Positions 6,971-15,059 of a DNA stretch of 15,067 nucleotides are shown in pieces (position 1 is the first letter of the stretch; every line of letters starts with the position of its first letter). Both the position numbers and the translations under genes were made by a program. The notes below the pieces were generated by a model. It did not search any database. It saw only the letters and a program-made list of their open reading frames with translations, and had not been told where the DNA came from. Origin of the DNA: Saprospiraceae bacterium (GTDB lineage Bacteria; Bacteroidota; Bacteroidia; Chitinophagales; Saprospiraceae); assembly GCA_020630895.1 (NCBI GenBank), contig JAHDII010000053.1, positions 1-15,067 of the forward strand, given 5' to 3'.

Positions 6971-8857
6971 TTATACCATTAAATCTTTAATATTTCTAAC
7001 GAAGCCATCTACTCCATTTTCTTTCATTTGTTTTTTGAGTTGAGCAGCATCAGCTCTATCATTAAATGCACCTACTACGATTTTATACACGGTACGTCCG
7101 TCTAATTCATTAATAGAAACAACAATAGGCAATTTAAATAATTTTTGTAATCGTTCTACTTGAATGAGTACATTTCCATATTTAGCAAATGCTCCCATTT
7201 GTACACCATAACCTTCTGGTTTTTGAGCAGCAACAGAAAATTTAAAAATGCCTCTTCCTTGTTTGATCATTTCTTCTACAGTCATTTCTTCTACAGGTTC
7301 TTCTGGTGGAGCATCTTTCATTCTTAATGCTTCGGCTACTGCTTTATCTGCATTGACACGCCCATAACCAAATTTCTTAGAATGCCCACGATCATCATAT
7401 TCTGAAGGATCGCCAATTTTATCAGCAGTTCTACAAATAATCTCTTTTACTTGTTTAGCTGATAAATCTGGATTAGCAGATAAAACCAAAGCACAAATTC
7501 CTGCTACTAGAGGACAAGCACTTGAAGTGCCTCCAAAATGTTTATGCTGAGAACTTCTATTTTGACCATCTCGCCAAAATTTAAAATCTCCTTCAATACC
7601 GTTTAATCCTTGATCCCACCAAGCACGAGCTGCTGTAATAGGCCAATCTCCATTAGAAGGAGCCACAACATCTAATTCCATACCTTGGTTAGAATAAAAA
7701 GCATGTTCATCTTGACTCGTACAAGCACCTACTGCAATAACATCAGGATGAGCAGCATAAAAACTAATATAATCTAAACCTTCATTTCCTACAGCATAAC
7801 AAACCACTGTTCCTTTGCCATTTCTACCTTCTTTTACAGCTTTTGAAATCGCATCTTTTTTTAGAGTATTCAAATCAAAACGAGGATCTGTACTTCCCCA
7901 ACTACAACTCACTACATCTACTTTTTTATCAATACAATATTGAAACATTTGCTCGGTAGAACGAAGGCTATAACTAGTACCACTAATAGGAACGAATTGA
8001 GCATTAGGAGCTGCTCCAACAATACCTGTTCCATTTCTTCCTGCAATAGCAACACTTGCACAAGGAGTACCATGAGTAAATGAAGGATCCCCTTGTAATA
8101 CATCTGATGATTGTGACCACAAATCAAATTGATCTACAATTTTGCCTTCAAAATCTGGATGGCTTAAATCTATACCATTATCAATAATAGCAACTTTTAT
8201 TTTATCCGATCCATAATTGCCTAATCGTTTCCAAGCATCTACAACTTTTGCATCGGCTCCTTTCTTTAATGTCCTATTAAAATCTACAACAAATCCTGGA
8301 TTTTCTAAATGCCATTGATGTGTATATAATTCATCTTCTGGCTCTAAAAAATCATAATTATCTAAAGGAACATCTAAATCTGGTTCAGCACTTTTAACTA
8401 AAGGATATTGTTCCATTGCTGCTGCCACTTTCAAGGGATTACTTGAATTTTTAGTCACTTTAGCAATAATTCGATTGGATGTTCTTCTTTCTATTAAATC
8501 TAATTTATATTCATCCAGAACAATCATTTGTTCTTCTTCATTAGTTCCTTCATGAAAAATAATAAATATTTCTCCTGTGGGAATAATAGGTTTAGAAGAA
8601 CCTTCTGTATGATAAATATGGGAACCAACTTCGACACTAGATTTTTTTCTTAATTTGTCTAATTCTACATCTAATGATGTTCCCTTTTTTTTCATTTCCA
8701 TAACTTCAAAACCACCTAAATGAGGTCTTTCTGTTTTTTCGATGGCTTTATCCTTTTTGGCAAAGTCTTTTCTTTTGGTTTTAAGTCCTACTAATTTGTT
8801 GCTTTTTTCTAAAATAATCGCTCCCTTAGCAGAACGCACTTTAATTTTTTTATTCAT
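6971..8857 (-). CDS. Subtilisin-like (S8) serine protease with C-terminal SPOR domain
   Basis: The 628-residue product has four parts. A basic N-terminal segment (1-75) begins MNKKIKVRSAKGAIILEKS. A propeptide-like domain (about 93-165, from GEIFIIFHEG to AEPDLDVPL) resembles the inhibitor region of other S8 enzymes. The subtilase domain (about 205-510) has the full triad: Asp226 in IIDNGID, His262 in THGTPCA and Ser445 in GGTSSACP, with oxyanion Asn358 in GNEG. After an acidic linker (EEPVEEMTVEE), residues about 550-625 form a SPOR-like domain (YGVQMGAF ... YKIVVGAF). SPOR domains bind peptidoglycan stripped of stem peptides, yet no signal peptide, lipobox or T9SS sorting domain is visible. 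The enzyme should therefore be a cytoplasmic protease, or be exported by an unrecognised route. It appears monocistronic. Confidence 0.88.
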   Translation of the reverse strand: MNKKIKVRSAKGAIILEKSNKLVGLKTKRKDFAKKDKAIEKTERPHLGGFEVMEMKKKGTSLDVELDKLRKKSSVEVGSHIYHTEGSSKPIIPTGEIFIIFHEGTNEEEQMIVLDEYKLDLIERRTSNRIIAKVTKNSSNPLKVAAAMEQYPLVKSAEPDLDVPLDNYDFLEPEDELYTHQWHLENPGFVVDFNRTLKKGADAKVVDAWKRLGNYGSDKIKVAIIDNGIDLSHPDFEGKIVDQFDLWSQSSDVLQGDPSFTHGTPCASVAIAGRNGTGIVGAAPNAQFVPISGTSYSLRSTEQMFQYCIDKKVDVVSCSWGSTDPRFDLNTLKKDAISKAVKEGRNGKGTVVCYAVGNEGLDYISFYAAHPDVIAVGACTSQDEHAFYSNQGMELDVVAPSNGDWPITAARAWWDQGLNGIEGDFKFWRDGQNRSSQHKHFGGTSSACPLVAGICALVLSANPDLSAKQVKEIICRTADKIGDPSEYDDRGHSKKFGYGRVNADKAVAEALRMKDAPPEEPVEEMTVEEMIKQGRGIFKFSVAAQKPEGYGVQMGAFAKYGNVLIQVERLQKLFKLPIVVSINELDGRTVYKIVVGAFNDRADAAQLKKQMKENGVDGFVRNIKDLMV

Positions 8858-9037
8858 GGTCTTTTACAAGTTTATTCATAACATTTAATGGAGATATTGA
8901 TAGGGAAATCTATAAATGCTATGAAGTTTTCTCTAATGTTGTGAAAATACTAGTTTTTTTTTATTCAAAATATATCATATTAAATATTTCTTAGAAGTAA
9001 GAATAAAAATGATGATTATTTATTAAAATTTAAAAAA

Positions 9038-9068
9038 AATAAGGGAATAGCTAAGCCATTCCCTTATT
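9038..9068 (-). terminator. Intrinsic terminator of the M23 peptidase gene
   Basis: AATAAGGGAAT (9038-9048) pairs perfectly over 11 bp with ATTCCCTTATT (9058-9068) around a 9-base loop. On the minus strand it starts 20 bases after the stop and is followed by a run of eight or more T. It should separate the M23 gene from the protease gene downstream. Confidence 0.9.
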
Positions 9069-9087
9069 AAAAATTGTAGATAGAGTA

Positions 9088-10482
9088 TTATGGATTTTTA
9101 TCCAAAGAATCTTTTTCTACTTGTTTTTTTAAACTTTCTATCGTTTTAAATTCAATCCCTTTTAATTGACCTACCCATTTATCTCTTTCTTTGAAAAACT
9201 CATCTTTATCTTTTTCTGGGATAGGTTGAGGAGGAGGCAAATTTTGGCGTTTAGGATCAACTTGAACACCATTTTTCCAAAAACGATAACAAACATGAGG
9301 ACCTGTTGCCAAACCTGTTGAACCTACATAACCAATTGTTTGCCCTTGTTGAACTCTTGTTCCTTTATTCACTCCTTTTGCAAATTTAGACATATGCAAA
9401 TATTGAGTTGAATAAACTTCATCATGCTTAATTTTGATGAAATTACCATTTCCTCTCGTTCTTCCTTTTCTTGATATCACTCCATTAGCTGTGGCTAAAA
9501 TAGGTGTTCCTGTTGGAGCGGCATAATCTGTTCCTAGATGTGGTTTAACACGTTTTAAAACAGGATGAAATCTTGTACGATTAAACCTAGAAGAAATTCT
9601 TGCATATTTTACAGGAGCCTTTAAAAAATTCTTTTTCATAGGACGACCTTCTAAATCAAAAAAGCCATCATAATTTTCATTTTTAAATCTTACTGCATAA
9701 TAATCTTTATTATCTTGAAAGAAATGTGCTGCAATTAATTTTCCTACTCCTACTCTTTCTCCCTCAATCCAATCTTCTTCAAAAATAAGCCTAAATTTGT
9801 CTCCTTTTTGTACATGATGAAAATCAATAGACCATTGAAGAGCATCTTCCATATTAGCAGCAATAGCATGAACCATATTTTGGGCAATATCATTACTACC
9901 TACAATAGCATTCCATAAGGAAGATTCTATAACACCAGATGAAGTCACTACTTTTTTAGTTACTTCTCTTTCTTTTTCATATACTTTAATAGGTCCTCTT
10001 AAATCATAAACGATATATCTATATGGATTAGGTTCATAGATATAATATTCAACTTTTTGAGTTTCTTTATTTTTAAGAATAGAATATTTTTTACCTGGTA
10101 TAAGAAAAGGAGTATTTTCTAATTCTTTTTCTTGTTTTGCTATAATATCAATATCATAAGCACTTACACCATGACGATCTAAAATAATCGATAAAAATTC
10201 ATTTTTACCTACTTTATCTTCAACTACATCAAAATAATTAAAAGTGAAACCATATTTTTCTTTAATATCAGGGCGAGGAAAAGCTCCAATTTCTGTTTCA
10301 ATATTAGCTTTGGCTAAACTTGATTTTTGAAATACTTTAGGGTTTATAATAATATAAATAATTCCCAACATGAAAATCAAAACTAAGGAAGCAACTCCAA
10401 AGACTTTTTTATGATTTAATGATTTCCATTTAGTTTGTATTTTTTGATAGTATTGATTAATTTTTTGTTGTAGTAAATTCAA
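9088..10482 (-). CDS. M23 family peptidoglycan endopeptidase (MepM-like), TTG start
   Basis: The 464-residue product has a cytoplasmic basic start, one membrane helix (about 27-46), an OapA/LysM-like region (about 85-150), a middle domain and a C-terminal M23 (LytM) domain (about 290-410). M23 enzymes cut peptide cross-links so the cell wall can grow. His315 and Asp319 in HLGTD and His363 in YLHM correspond to LytM His210, Asp214 and His260. The last motif, normally HxH, reads H396-V-C398, so the third zinc ligand position holds Cys. I recall HVCF/HVCY in other Bacteroidota relatives, which suggests a lineage feature, not a broken gene. The start is TTG; the frame has no ATG before codon 38, inside the membrane helix. 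It is closed by a strong terminator. Confidence 0.87.
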   Translation of the reverse strand: MNLLQQKINQYYQKIQTKWKSLNHKKVFGVASLVLIFMLGIIYIIINPKVFQKSSLAKANIETEIGAFPRPDIKEKYGFTFNYFDVVEDKVGKNEFLSIILDRHGVSAYDIDIIAKQEKELENTPFLIPGKKYSILKNKETQKVEYYIYEPNPYRYIVYDLRGPIKVYEKEREVTKKVVTSSGVIESSLWNAIVGSNDIAQNMVHAIAANMEDALQWSIDFHHVQKGDKFRLIFEEDWIEGERVGVGKLIAAHFFQDNKDYYAVRFKNENYDGFFDLEGRPMKKNFLKAPVKYARISSRFNRTRFHPVLKRVKPHLGTDYAAPTGTPILATANGVISRKGRTRGNGNFIKIKHDEVYSTQYLHMSKFAKGVNKGTRVQQGQTIGYVGSTGLATGPHVCYRFWKNGVQVDPKRQNLPPPQPIPEKDKDEFFKERDKWVGQLKGIEFKTIESLKKQVEKDSLDKNP

Positions 10483-10582
10483 TTTATTTTGACTTGTAAG
10501 GTTTACAATATATTGGTAAGCTTAAATATATAAAGAATGATTTGATTTTTTTCAGAAATTCATCTTTTAATTTTTTCTTAAC

Positions 10583-10633
10583 ATATAAGGCATTAATAAC
10601 ATATTTAATTTATATGTTATTAATGCCTTATAT
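10583..10633. repeat. Long perfect inverted repeat, 22-bp arms
   Basis: The left arm (10583-10604, starting ATATAAGGCATTAATAACAT) and right arm (10612-10633) are exact reverse complements around the 7-base spacer TTAATTT. After a one-base bulge, a further AAC/GTT pair extends the stem. It starts 48 bases past the DUF2141 stop. No U tract follows on the minus strand, so it is not a standard terminator. Confidence 0.85.
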
Positions 10634-10649
10634 TGTTACCTGGTAACAA
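10633..10649. repeat. Dyad TTGTTACC-T-GGTAACAA
   Basis: TTGTTACCTGGTAACAA has perfect 8-bp arms around a single central base, abutting the long inverted repeat. Such a dyad is too tight for a good RNA hairpin and looks more like a dimeric protein-binding site, but no regulator is identified. Confidence 0.5.
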
Positions 10650-10681
10650 GTTTGTTATATGTTAATTATCAACAACTTAAA

Positions 10682-11113
10682 CTACCAATCCTGTAAATCT
10701 ACTTCAATTGTTTTTGTAGAAGAATCTACTTTAAATGAACAAGTCTTAAAAGAAGGTTTACTCCATTTAGCTCTAGGGTTATTTGAAAAACCATAAGGTT
10801 CTTTAGGAATCCACCAATTTCTGAAATCCATTTTGCCATTAGAATTTTCATCGTGATAAAGTGAAAAACCATACGTTCCATAAGCCACATTCTCGATAAC
10901 ATAAGTCATAGTTGGAGCAGAAGTACAATCAATAATATCTTCAAAATATTGACCTGTTTCTTTTAACCAATGTTTAGGACCATCATATAGACCTACTTCA
11001 ATTTTCCCCTCTGCTTTTTCTATATTTTTAATAATTACAGTAAGTGTACATTGGCTATAAGAACTAAATTGTAGTAAAAAACAAAAGGTCAGAAAGAGAA
11101 ATATTTTTTTCAT
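10682..11113 (-). CDS. Secreted DUF2141 domain protein
   Basis: The product has 143 residues with a clear signal peptide, probably cut after SYS at about residue 20 just before QC. The rest is one DUF2141 domain. Visible marks are LTVIIKNIEKAEGKIEVGLYD near the start, YGTYGFSLYHDENSNGKMD in the middle, and the IPKEPYGFSNNP box followed by KPSF. DUF2141 proteins are predicted small beta-sandwich proteins outside the cytoplasm, common in Bacteroidota, with no firmly assigned function. The HDENSNGKMD segment is acidic and could bind calcium. Mature cysteines are at about 22, 63 and 125. Upstream is a divergent spacer shared with the malic enzyme gene. Downstream lie two inverted repeats before the M23 gene, so it is probably monocistronic. 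Confidence 0.85.
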   Translation of the reverse strand: MKKIFLFLTFCFLLQFSSYSQCTLTVIIKNIEKAEGKIEVGLYDGPKHWLKETGQYFEDIIDCTSAPTMTYVIENVAYGTYGFSLYHDENSNGKMDFRNWWIPKEPYGFSNNPRAKWSKPSFKTCSFKVDSSTKTIEVDLQDW

Positions 11114-11177
11114 AATTAATAAATAAGTATCTTAAAATGTAATAATTGTAAAAAAGATATTTAATATATCTATAGTG

Positions 11178-11185
11178 TAAATTTG
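11178..11185 (+). promoter_or_regulatory. Candidate -7 promoter element for the malic enzyme gene
   Basis: TAAATTTG matches TAnnTTTG exactly and would give a leader of about 55 bases. No TTG lies at the normal -33 distance; the nearest is at 11146-11148, too far upstream. It is a partial promoter match only. Confidence 0.4.
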
Positions 11186-11246
11186 CATATAAAATATTAA
11201 TAATGGATATTGAATATTATTATTTAACCTTATCATAACGATAAAT

Positions 11247-12428
11247 ATGGATTATTTTAAAGAATCTTTATTACTTCATAAACGACTTAAAGGAAAAATT
11301 AGAATAAATCCTAAGATGGATGTACGTACGAAAGATGATTTATCTTTAGTGTATTCTCCTGGGGTAGCAGAACCCTGTATGGAAATTCATCGAAATCCTG
11401 AAAAAGTATGGGATTATACGATTAAGAGCAATACTGTAGCTATTGTAAGTGATGGTTCTGCTGTTTTGGGTTTAGGAAATATTGGTGCAGCAGCATCTAT
11501 CCCTGTAATGGAAGGCAAAGCGATGTTATTTAAACGCTTTGCTGGTATTGATGCTTTTCCTATTTGTTTAGATACGCAAGATACTGATAAAATAGTAGAA
11601 ACCGTTCGTTTAATTGCTCCTGTATTTGGAGGTATTAATTTAGAAGATATTTCTGCTCCTAGAAGTTTTGAAATAGAAACAAGGCTACAAGATTTAGGAA
11701 TTCCTGTTTTTCATGATGATCAACATGGAACAGCTATTGTTGTTTTGGCTGCTTTGATTAATGCTTGTAAGGTGGTAGATAAAAAAATAGAGGATTTAAA
11801 AGTTGTTATTAATGGTGCTGGTGCTGCTGGAATTGCTATTGCTCGTTTATTAAGATGTGTAGATAATTCTGATCCTAATGTGTGCATTCCTGTTAAAGAA
11901 ATAGTCGTTTGTGATAGTAAAGGAATTATTCATAAAGAAAGAGAACATTTGAATTATGCAAAAAAAGAAGTTTTGAAATATACTAACCCTAATAATATTC
12001 GAGGTACGCTACAAGATGCTATGATAGGAGCAGATGTTTTTATTGGGGTAAGTTTAGGGAATTTAATTACGGCAAAAGATGTTCAAACAATGGCATCGAA
12101 TGCTATTATTTTTGGTTTAGCTAATCCAATCCCTGAAATTATGCCAGAAGAAGCTTTTAAAGGAGGTGCAGCTATTGTAGGTACTGGTAGAAGTGATTTA
12201 CCCAATCAAGTGAATAATGTTTTAGGATTTCCAGGAATTTTTAGAGGTGCTTTAGATGCAAAAGCAAAAAAAATAACTGCAAAAATGAAATTAGATGCTG
12301 CTTATGCTATTGCAAAATGTGTGGAAAATCCTAGAAAAGAAATGATTATTCCTCCAACTTTAAATGAGCATGTAGCTTGGCGAGTTGCTGAAGCAGTTAA
12401 AAAAGCCGCTTTGTATGACAATGTATAA
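11247..12428 (+). CDS. NAD(P)-dependent malic enzyme, short form without phosphotransacetylase domain
   Basis: Malic enzyme oxidatively decarboxylates malate to pyruvate in the cytoplasm, yielding CO2 and NAD(P)H. The 393-residue product has catalytic Tyr36 in VYSPGVA and Lys91 in MEGKAMLFK. The metal-binding residues are Glu133 and Asp134 (NLEDI) and Asp158 in FHDDQHGTA. The Rossmann loop is NGAGAAGIA, and NPIPEIMPEEA and GRSDLPNQVNN follow. It ends where the malic domain ends. Many Bacteroidota and Proteobacteria carry a MaeB version of about 760 residues fused to a phosphotransacetylase-like domain, which is absent here. No frameshift remnant of that domain follows: the next gene overlaps the stop codon and is unrelated. 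Coenzyme preference cannot be told from sequence. The overlap suggests the downstream lipoprotein is translated from the same mRNA. Confidence 0.92.
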   Translation: MDYFKESLLLHKRLKGKIRINPKMDVRTKDDLSLVYSPGVAEPCMEIHRNPEKVWDYTIKSNTVAIVSDGSAVLGLGNIGAAASIPVMEGKAMLFKRFAGIDAFPICLDTQDTDKIVETVRLIAPVFGGINLEDISAPRSFEIETRLQDLGIPVFHDDQHGTAIVVLAALINACKVVDKKIEDLKVVINGAGAAGIAIARLLRCVDNSDPNVCIPVKEIVVCDSKGIIHKEREHLNYAKKEVLKYTNPNNIRGTLQDAMIGADVFIGVSLGNLITAKDVQTMASNAIIFGLANPIPEIMPEEAFKGGAAIVGTGRSDLPNQVNNVLGFPGIFRGALDAKAKKITAKMKLDAAYAIAKCVENPRKEMIIPPTLNEHVAWRVAEAVKKAALYDNV

Positions 12429-13011
12429 TCAAAAAATTCACTTTATATTATTCCTATTAATCATCAGTTATTTTTGGAGCTGTGTGGGAAATAAAAAAGC
12501 TATAAGTCCTAAAAATTACAATATTAAATATATACAATTTAAAGAATTAAAAGCTCTTAATATTAGTGAAAATATGACTTCTTTAGCAAGTCAAAAAGAC
12601 GAGATTATTTTAATGTTACACCTCGTCAAAAAAGAAGAAGAAAAATACATCATAAAAAAAGAATGGATAAAAAATAATTTACCATTTTCAGAAGATAGTC
12701 CAAGTCTATTTATTCATGATTCTTTAGCTATAAGGAATGATGATTTTCTAATCATTACTTTAATTGAAGAAGATAATATTATAGAAAAAGAAAATACTCC
12801 TTTTCAAATACGAAAGCTGATTTCTACTGGCAAATTTTTAAATAAGATAGATAAAATAGAAATGGATACCTTAATTTCAGATGATGATTTCTTAGGACAA
12901 AAAGTATATCCTATAAAAGAATTATATCAGCAACAAAACCTAAATATAATTTTTAAAGGAAGGCATCTTTTTGATAAGTATGAATATGAATTAGTACTTA
13001 TTGTGTACTAA
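12421..13011 (+). CDS. Lipoprotein of unknown function, possible C2-like domain
   Basis: The product has 196 residues from the ATG at 12421. It begins with a lipoprotein-type signal: MYNQKIHF, a hydrophobic core, then YFWSC, with Cys21 as the probable lipidated residue. The frame is open to 12385, but those residues overlap the malic enzyme and spoil the signal. An ATG at 12415 is nearly as good. Either start overlaps the malic enzyme stop, by 8 or 14 bases, suggesting translational coupling. The mature part is Lys/Glu/Ile rich with alternating beta-like stretches. The segment FLIITLIEEDN, then DDDFLG and YPIKEL, recalls the end of a C2 beta-sandwich domain, where DDF[IL]G is a common mark. 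This resemblance is only suggestive. I do not recognise the family. Confidence 0.65.
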   Translation: MYNQKIHFILFLLIISYFWSCVGNKKAISPKNYNIKYIQFKELKALNISENMTSLASQKDEIILMLHLVKKEEEKYIIKKEWIKNNLPFSEDSPSLFIHDSLAIRNDDFLIITLIEEDNIIEKENTPFQIRKLISTGKFLNKIDKIEMDTLISDDDFLGQKVYPIKELYQQQNLNIIFKGRHLFDKYEYELVLIVY

Positions 13012-13073
13012 CTTTTCTCATGGCATAAATTTTGTTTTAACATTAATTTATGTCGCAAATCAAATGAGAAAGT
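13011..13073. repeat. Nested imperfect inverted repeat filling the spacer before the T9SS gene
   Basis: ACTTTTCTCAT (13011-13021) pairs with ATGAGAAAGT (13064-13073) apart from one bulged T. Inside it CATAAATT (13024-13031) pairs with AATTTATG (13045-13052). The fold runs from the stop codon of the lipoprotein gene to the base before the ATG at 13074. It has no U tract, so it may act on translation or message stability. Confidence 0.5.
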
Positions 13074-15038
13074 ATGAATAATAATATTTTACAAATAATC
13101 CTATTTTTTTCTATTCTTGCCCCCCATATAAAAATTAATGCTACTACTTTTACAGACAATGTTACAAATCCAGGTTCTATTACACAAGTATATACTTATA
13201 CTTGCACAAGTATAAGTAGTGGTGGGGATGCTTGGGGAGGAACAGGAGCATTAGAATATATTTGGGAGTATAATGATGGTGGAGGCTGGACCGTTATCCC
13301 TAGTGAAACACAAAATTGGATTACTCCACCTAATGTTACAGTAGTAACTCAATATAGACGAGGAGCTAGACGTTCAGGATGTATAACCTATATATATTCA
13401 AATATTTTAACTAAAAATCCAGTAGTTCATCCAACAAATCCTGGTAGCATTGAAGTTACCCCAACTGCTTGTAATTCTATAACAATTACAAGTCTATCTC
13501 CAGCAACAGGAGGAACAGGCCCTATCACTTACCTTTGGATTTACTCAGATGATAATGGAACAACATGGAATAATATTGCTGGATCAAATACGGTATCATA
13601 CACACCTCCTTCTCTAGTTAACAATAGAAGATATCAACGCTGTTCTTTTAGTGGAGAAGGTTCTTGTCCTAATTATGCCGAAACAAATGAAGTTGTTACG
13701 ACTAATAATTATTGCTTTGAGATTGGAAATTATGTTTGGATAGATACAGATTATGATGGAATACAAGAAGGAGGAGAAGTAGGGATGAATGGAGTAACAG
13801 TACATTTATATGAAGATTTTAATAACAATGGAAATCCTGATGCTGCTGCTATTCAGACTACAACTACAGCGACTAATGGAAATAATGGTTTTTATGAGTT
13901 TATAAATATATTAGAACATAATACAGGAAATTATATTGTAGAATTTATACTTCCAGCAGATTATATTATTTCTCCTCAAGAAGTTGTTTCTGGAACAGAA
14001 GCAACAGATAGTGATGTTGATCCTAATACTGGTTATGTCATTGTTTCTGGTAATGGAGGTAATAATTATGATATTGATGCAGGACTTTCTTTTTTAGAAA
14101 TATGTGGTGAATCTTGGGAAGATACAAACAACGATGGTTTAAATGGAGGTTCTGATTTGGCTGTAGAAAATGTAACCATTCGTTTATACAATAGTGGAAA
14201 TACATTAATCAAAACTACCATGTCTAAATCTGATGGAAGTTTTGAATTTGCAGGAATTCCAACAGGTAATTACTATATTGAATTTGATGAGACAACAAAT
14301 ACTTCAGGAATTATATTTGTTACACCAACACATAAGGATCAAGTAGGAATTCAATTAACAGATACTGGAGATAGTGATATTGATCTTGTTACAAAAAGAA
14401 CAAATACTTTCACCCATACAGCAGGAGTTAATGATTGTAATATTAGTGGTGGTTTTTCCCGTTCGGCTCTTCCTGTAGAATTATTATATTTTAATGGGGA
14501 AGCAAATGCTTGTAATGCACAATTAGAATGGAAAACTATTAGTGAAACCAATAATGACTATTTTATAATAGAACACAGTTTAAATGGAATTGATTTTACA
14601 ACTCTAAGCTTAGTAGATGGAAATGGAACAACTTCAGAAGAACAATTATACAAATTTACTCATGAAAATGTTCGTCAAAATATAAATCATTATCGCTTAA
14701 AGCAAGTTGATTTTGATGGAAGTTTTGAGTATAGTGAAATTATTCAAGTCAATTTAAATTGTTACAAAAGTGAAAATGATAATTTGAATATCTATCCCAA
14801 TCCTACATTTGACAAAATAAAAATTAAATTACACTCTACTTCAATACAAAATGTAGATATAATCATAACAGATGCAATGGGAGAAATAGTAAAAACAACT
14901 AATTCTGTTCAAGTAAATGAAGGAAATAATATTATTGATTTTGATTTAGAAGATTTAAATCCTGGAATATATTTGATACAATTAAAAGGAAAAGATTGGA
15001 ATTCTACAATATCAAAAATTACAAAAATCAATCAATAA
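13074..15038 (+). CDS. T9SS-exported surface protein with Ig-like and SdrD-B-like domains
   Basis: The 654-residue product has a signal peptide probably cut after INA at residue 23. Two Cys-containing Ig/PKD-like repeats follow (about 35-112 and 113-212; note YIWEYNDGGGW and YLWIYSDDNGTTW). Next are two SdrD B-like domains (about 216-341, EIGNYVWIDTDYDGIQEGGE; about 342-440, EICGESWEDTNNDGLNGG), whose Asp-rich loops are known in this family to bind calcium. The segment LPVELLYFNG to HYRLKQVDFDG (about 465-550) is the beta module that often precedes the sorting signal. The C-terminus from about 570 (NLNIYPNPTFDKI to GIYLIQL) is a type A T9SS sorting domain, so the protein should cross the outer membrane and be anchored or released at the surface. 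An adhesin or structural role is plausible but unproven. The gene begins 62 bases after the lipoprotein gene. Confidence 0.9.
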   Translation: MNNNILQIILFFSILAPHIKINATTFTDNVTNPGSITQVYTYTCTSISSGGDAWGGTGALEYIWEYNDGGGWTVIPSETQNWITPPNVTVVTQYRRGARRSGCITYIYSNILTKNPVVHPTNPGSIEVTPTACNSITITSLSPATGGTGPITYLWIYSDDNGTTWNNIAGSNTVSYTPPSLVNNRRYQRCSFSGEGSCPNYAETNEVVTTNNYCFEIGNYVWIDTDYDGIQEGGEVGMNGVTVHLYEDFNNNGNPDAAAIQTTTTATNGNNGFYEFINILEHNTGNYIVEFILPADYIISPQEVVSGTEATDSDVDPNTGYVIVSGNGGNNYDIDAGLSFLEICGESWEDTNNDGLNGGSDLAVENVTIRLYNSGNTLIKTTMSKSDGSFEFAGIPTGNYYIEFDETTNTSGIIFVTPTHKDQVGIQLTDTGDSDIDLVTKRTNTFTHTAGVNDCNISGGFSRSALPVELLYFNGEANACNAQLEWKTISETNNDYFIIEHSLNGIDFTTLSLVDGNGTTSEEQLYKFTHENVRQNINHYRLKQVDFDGSFEYSEIIQVNLNCYKSENDNLNIYPNPTFDKIKIKLHSTSIQNVDIIITDAMGEIVKTTNSVQVNEGNNIIDFDLEDLNPGIYLIQLKGKDWNSTISKITKINQ

Positions 15039-15059
15039 ATCTAAAAAGAATAAAATTTA

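Noticed and set aside
7918..8127. Alternative-frame protein inside the protease gene
   Set aside because: It is Leu-rich out-of-frame translation of the subtilase domain, with no start context.
10583..10633. The long inverted repeat as ends of an insertion sequence or MITE
   Set aside because: The whole structure is only 51 bases with a 7-base spacer, has no visible target duplication and no transposase nearby. It is kept as an unexplained repeat instead.
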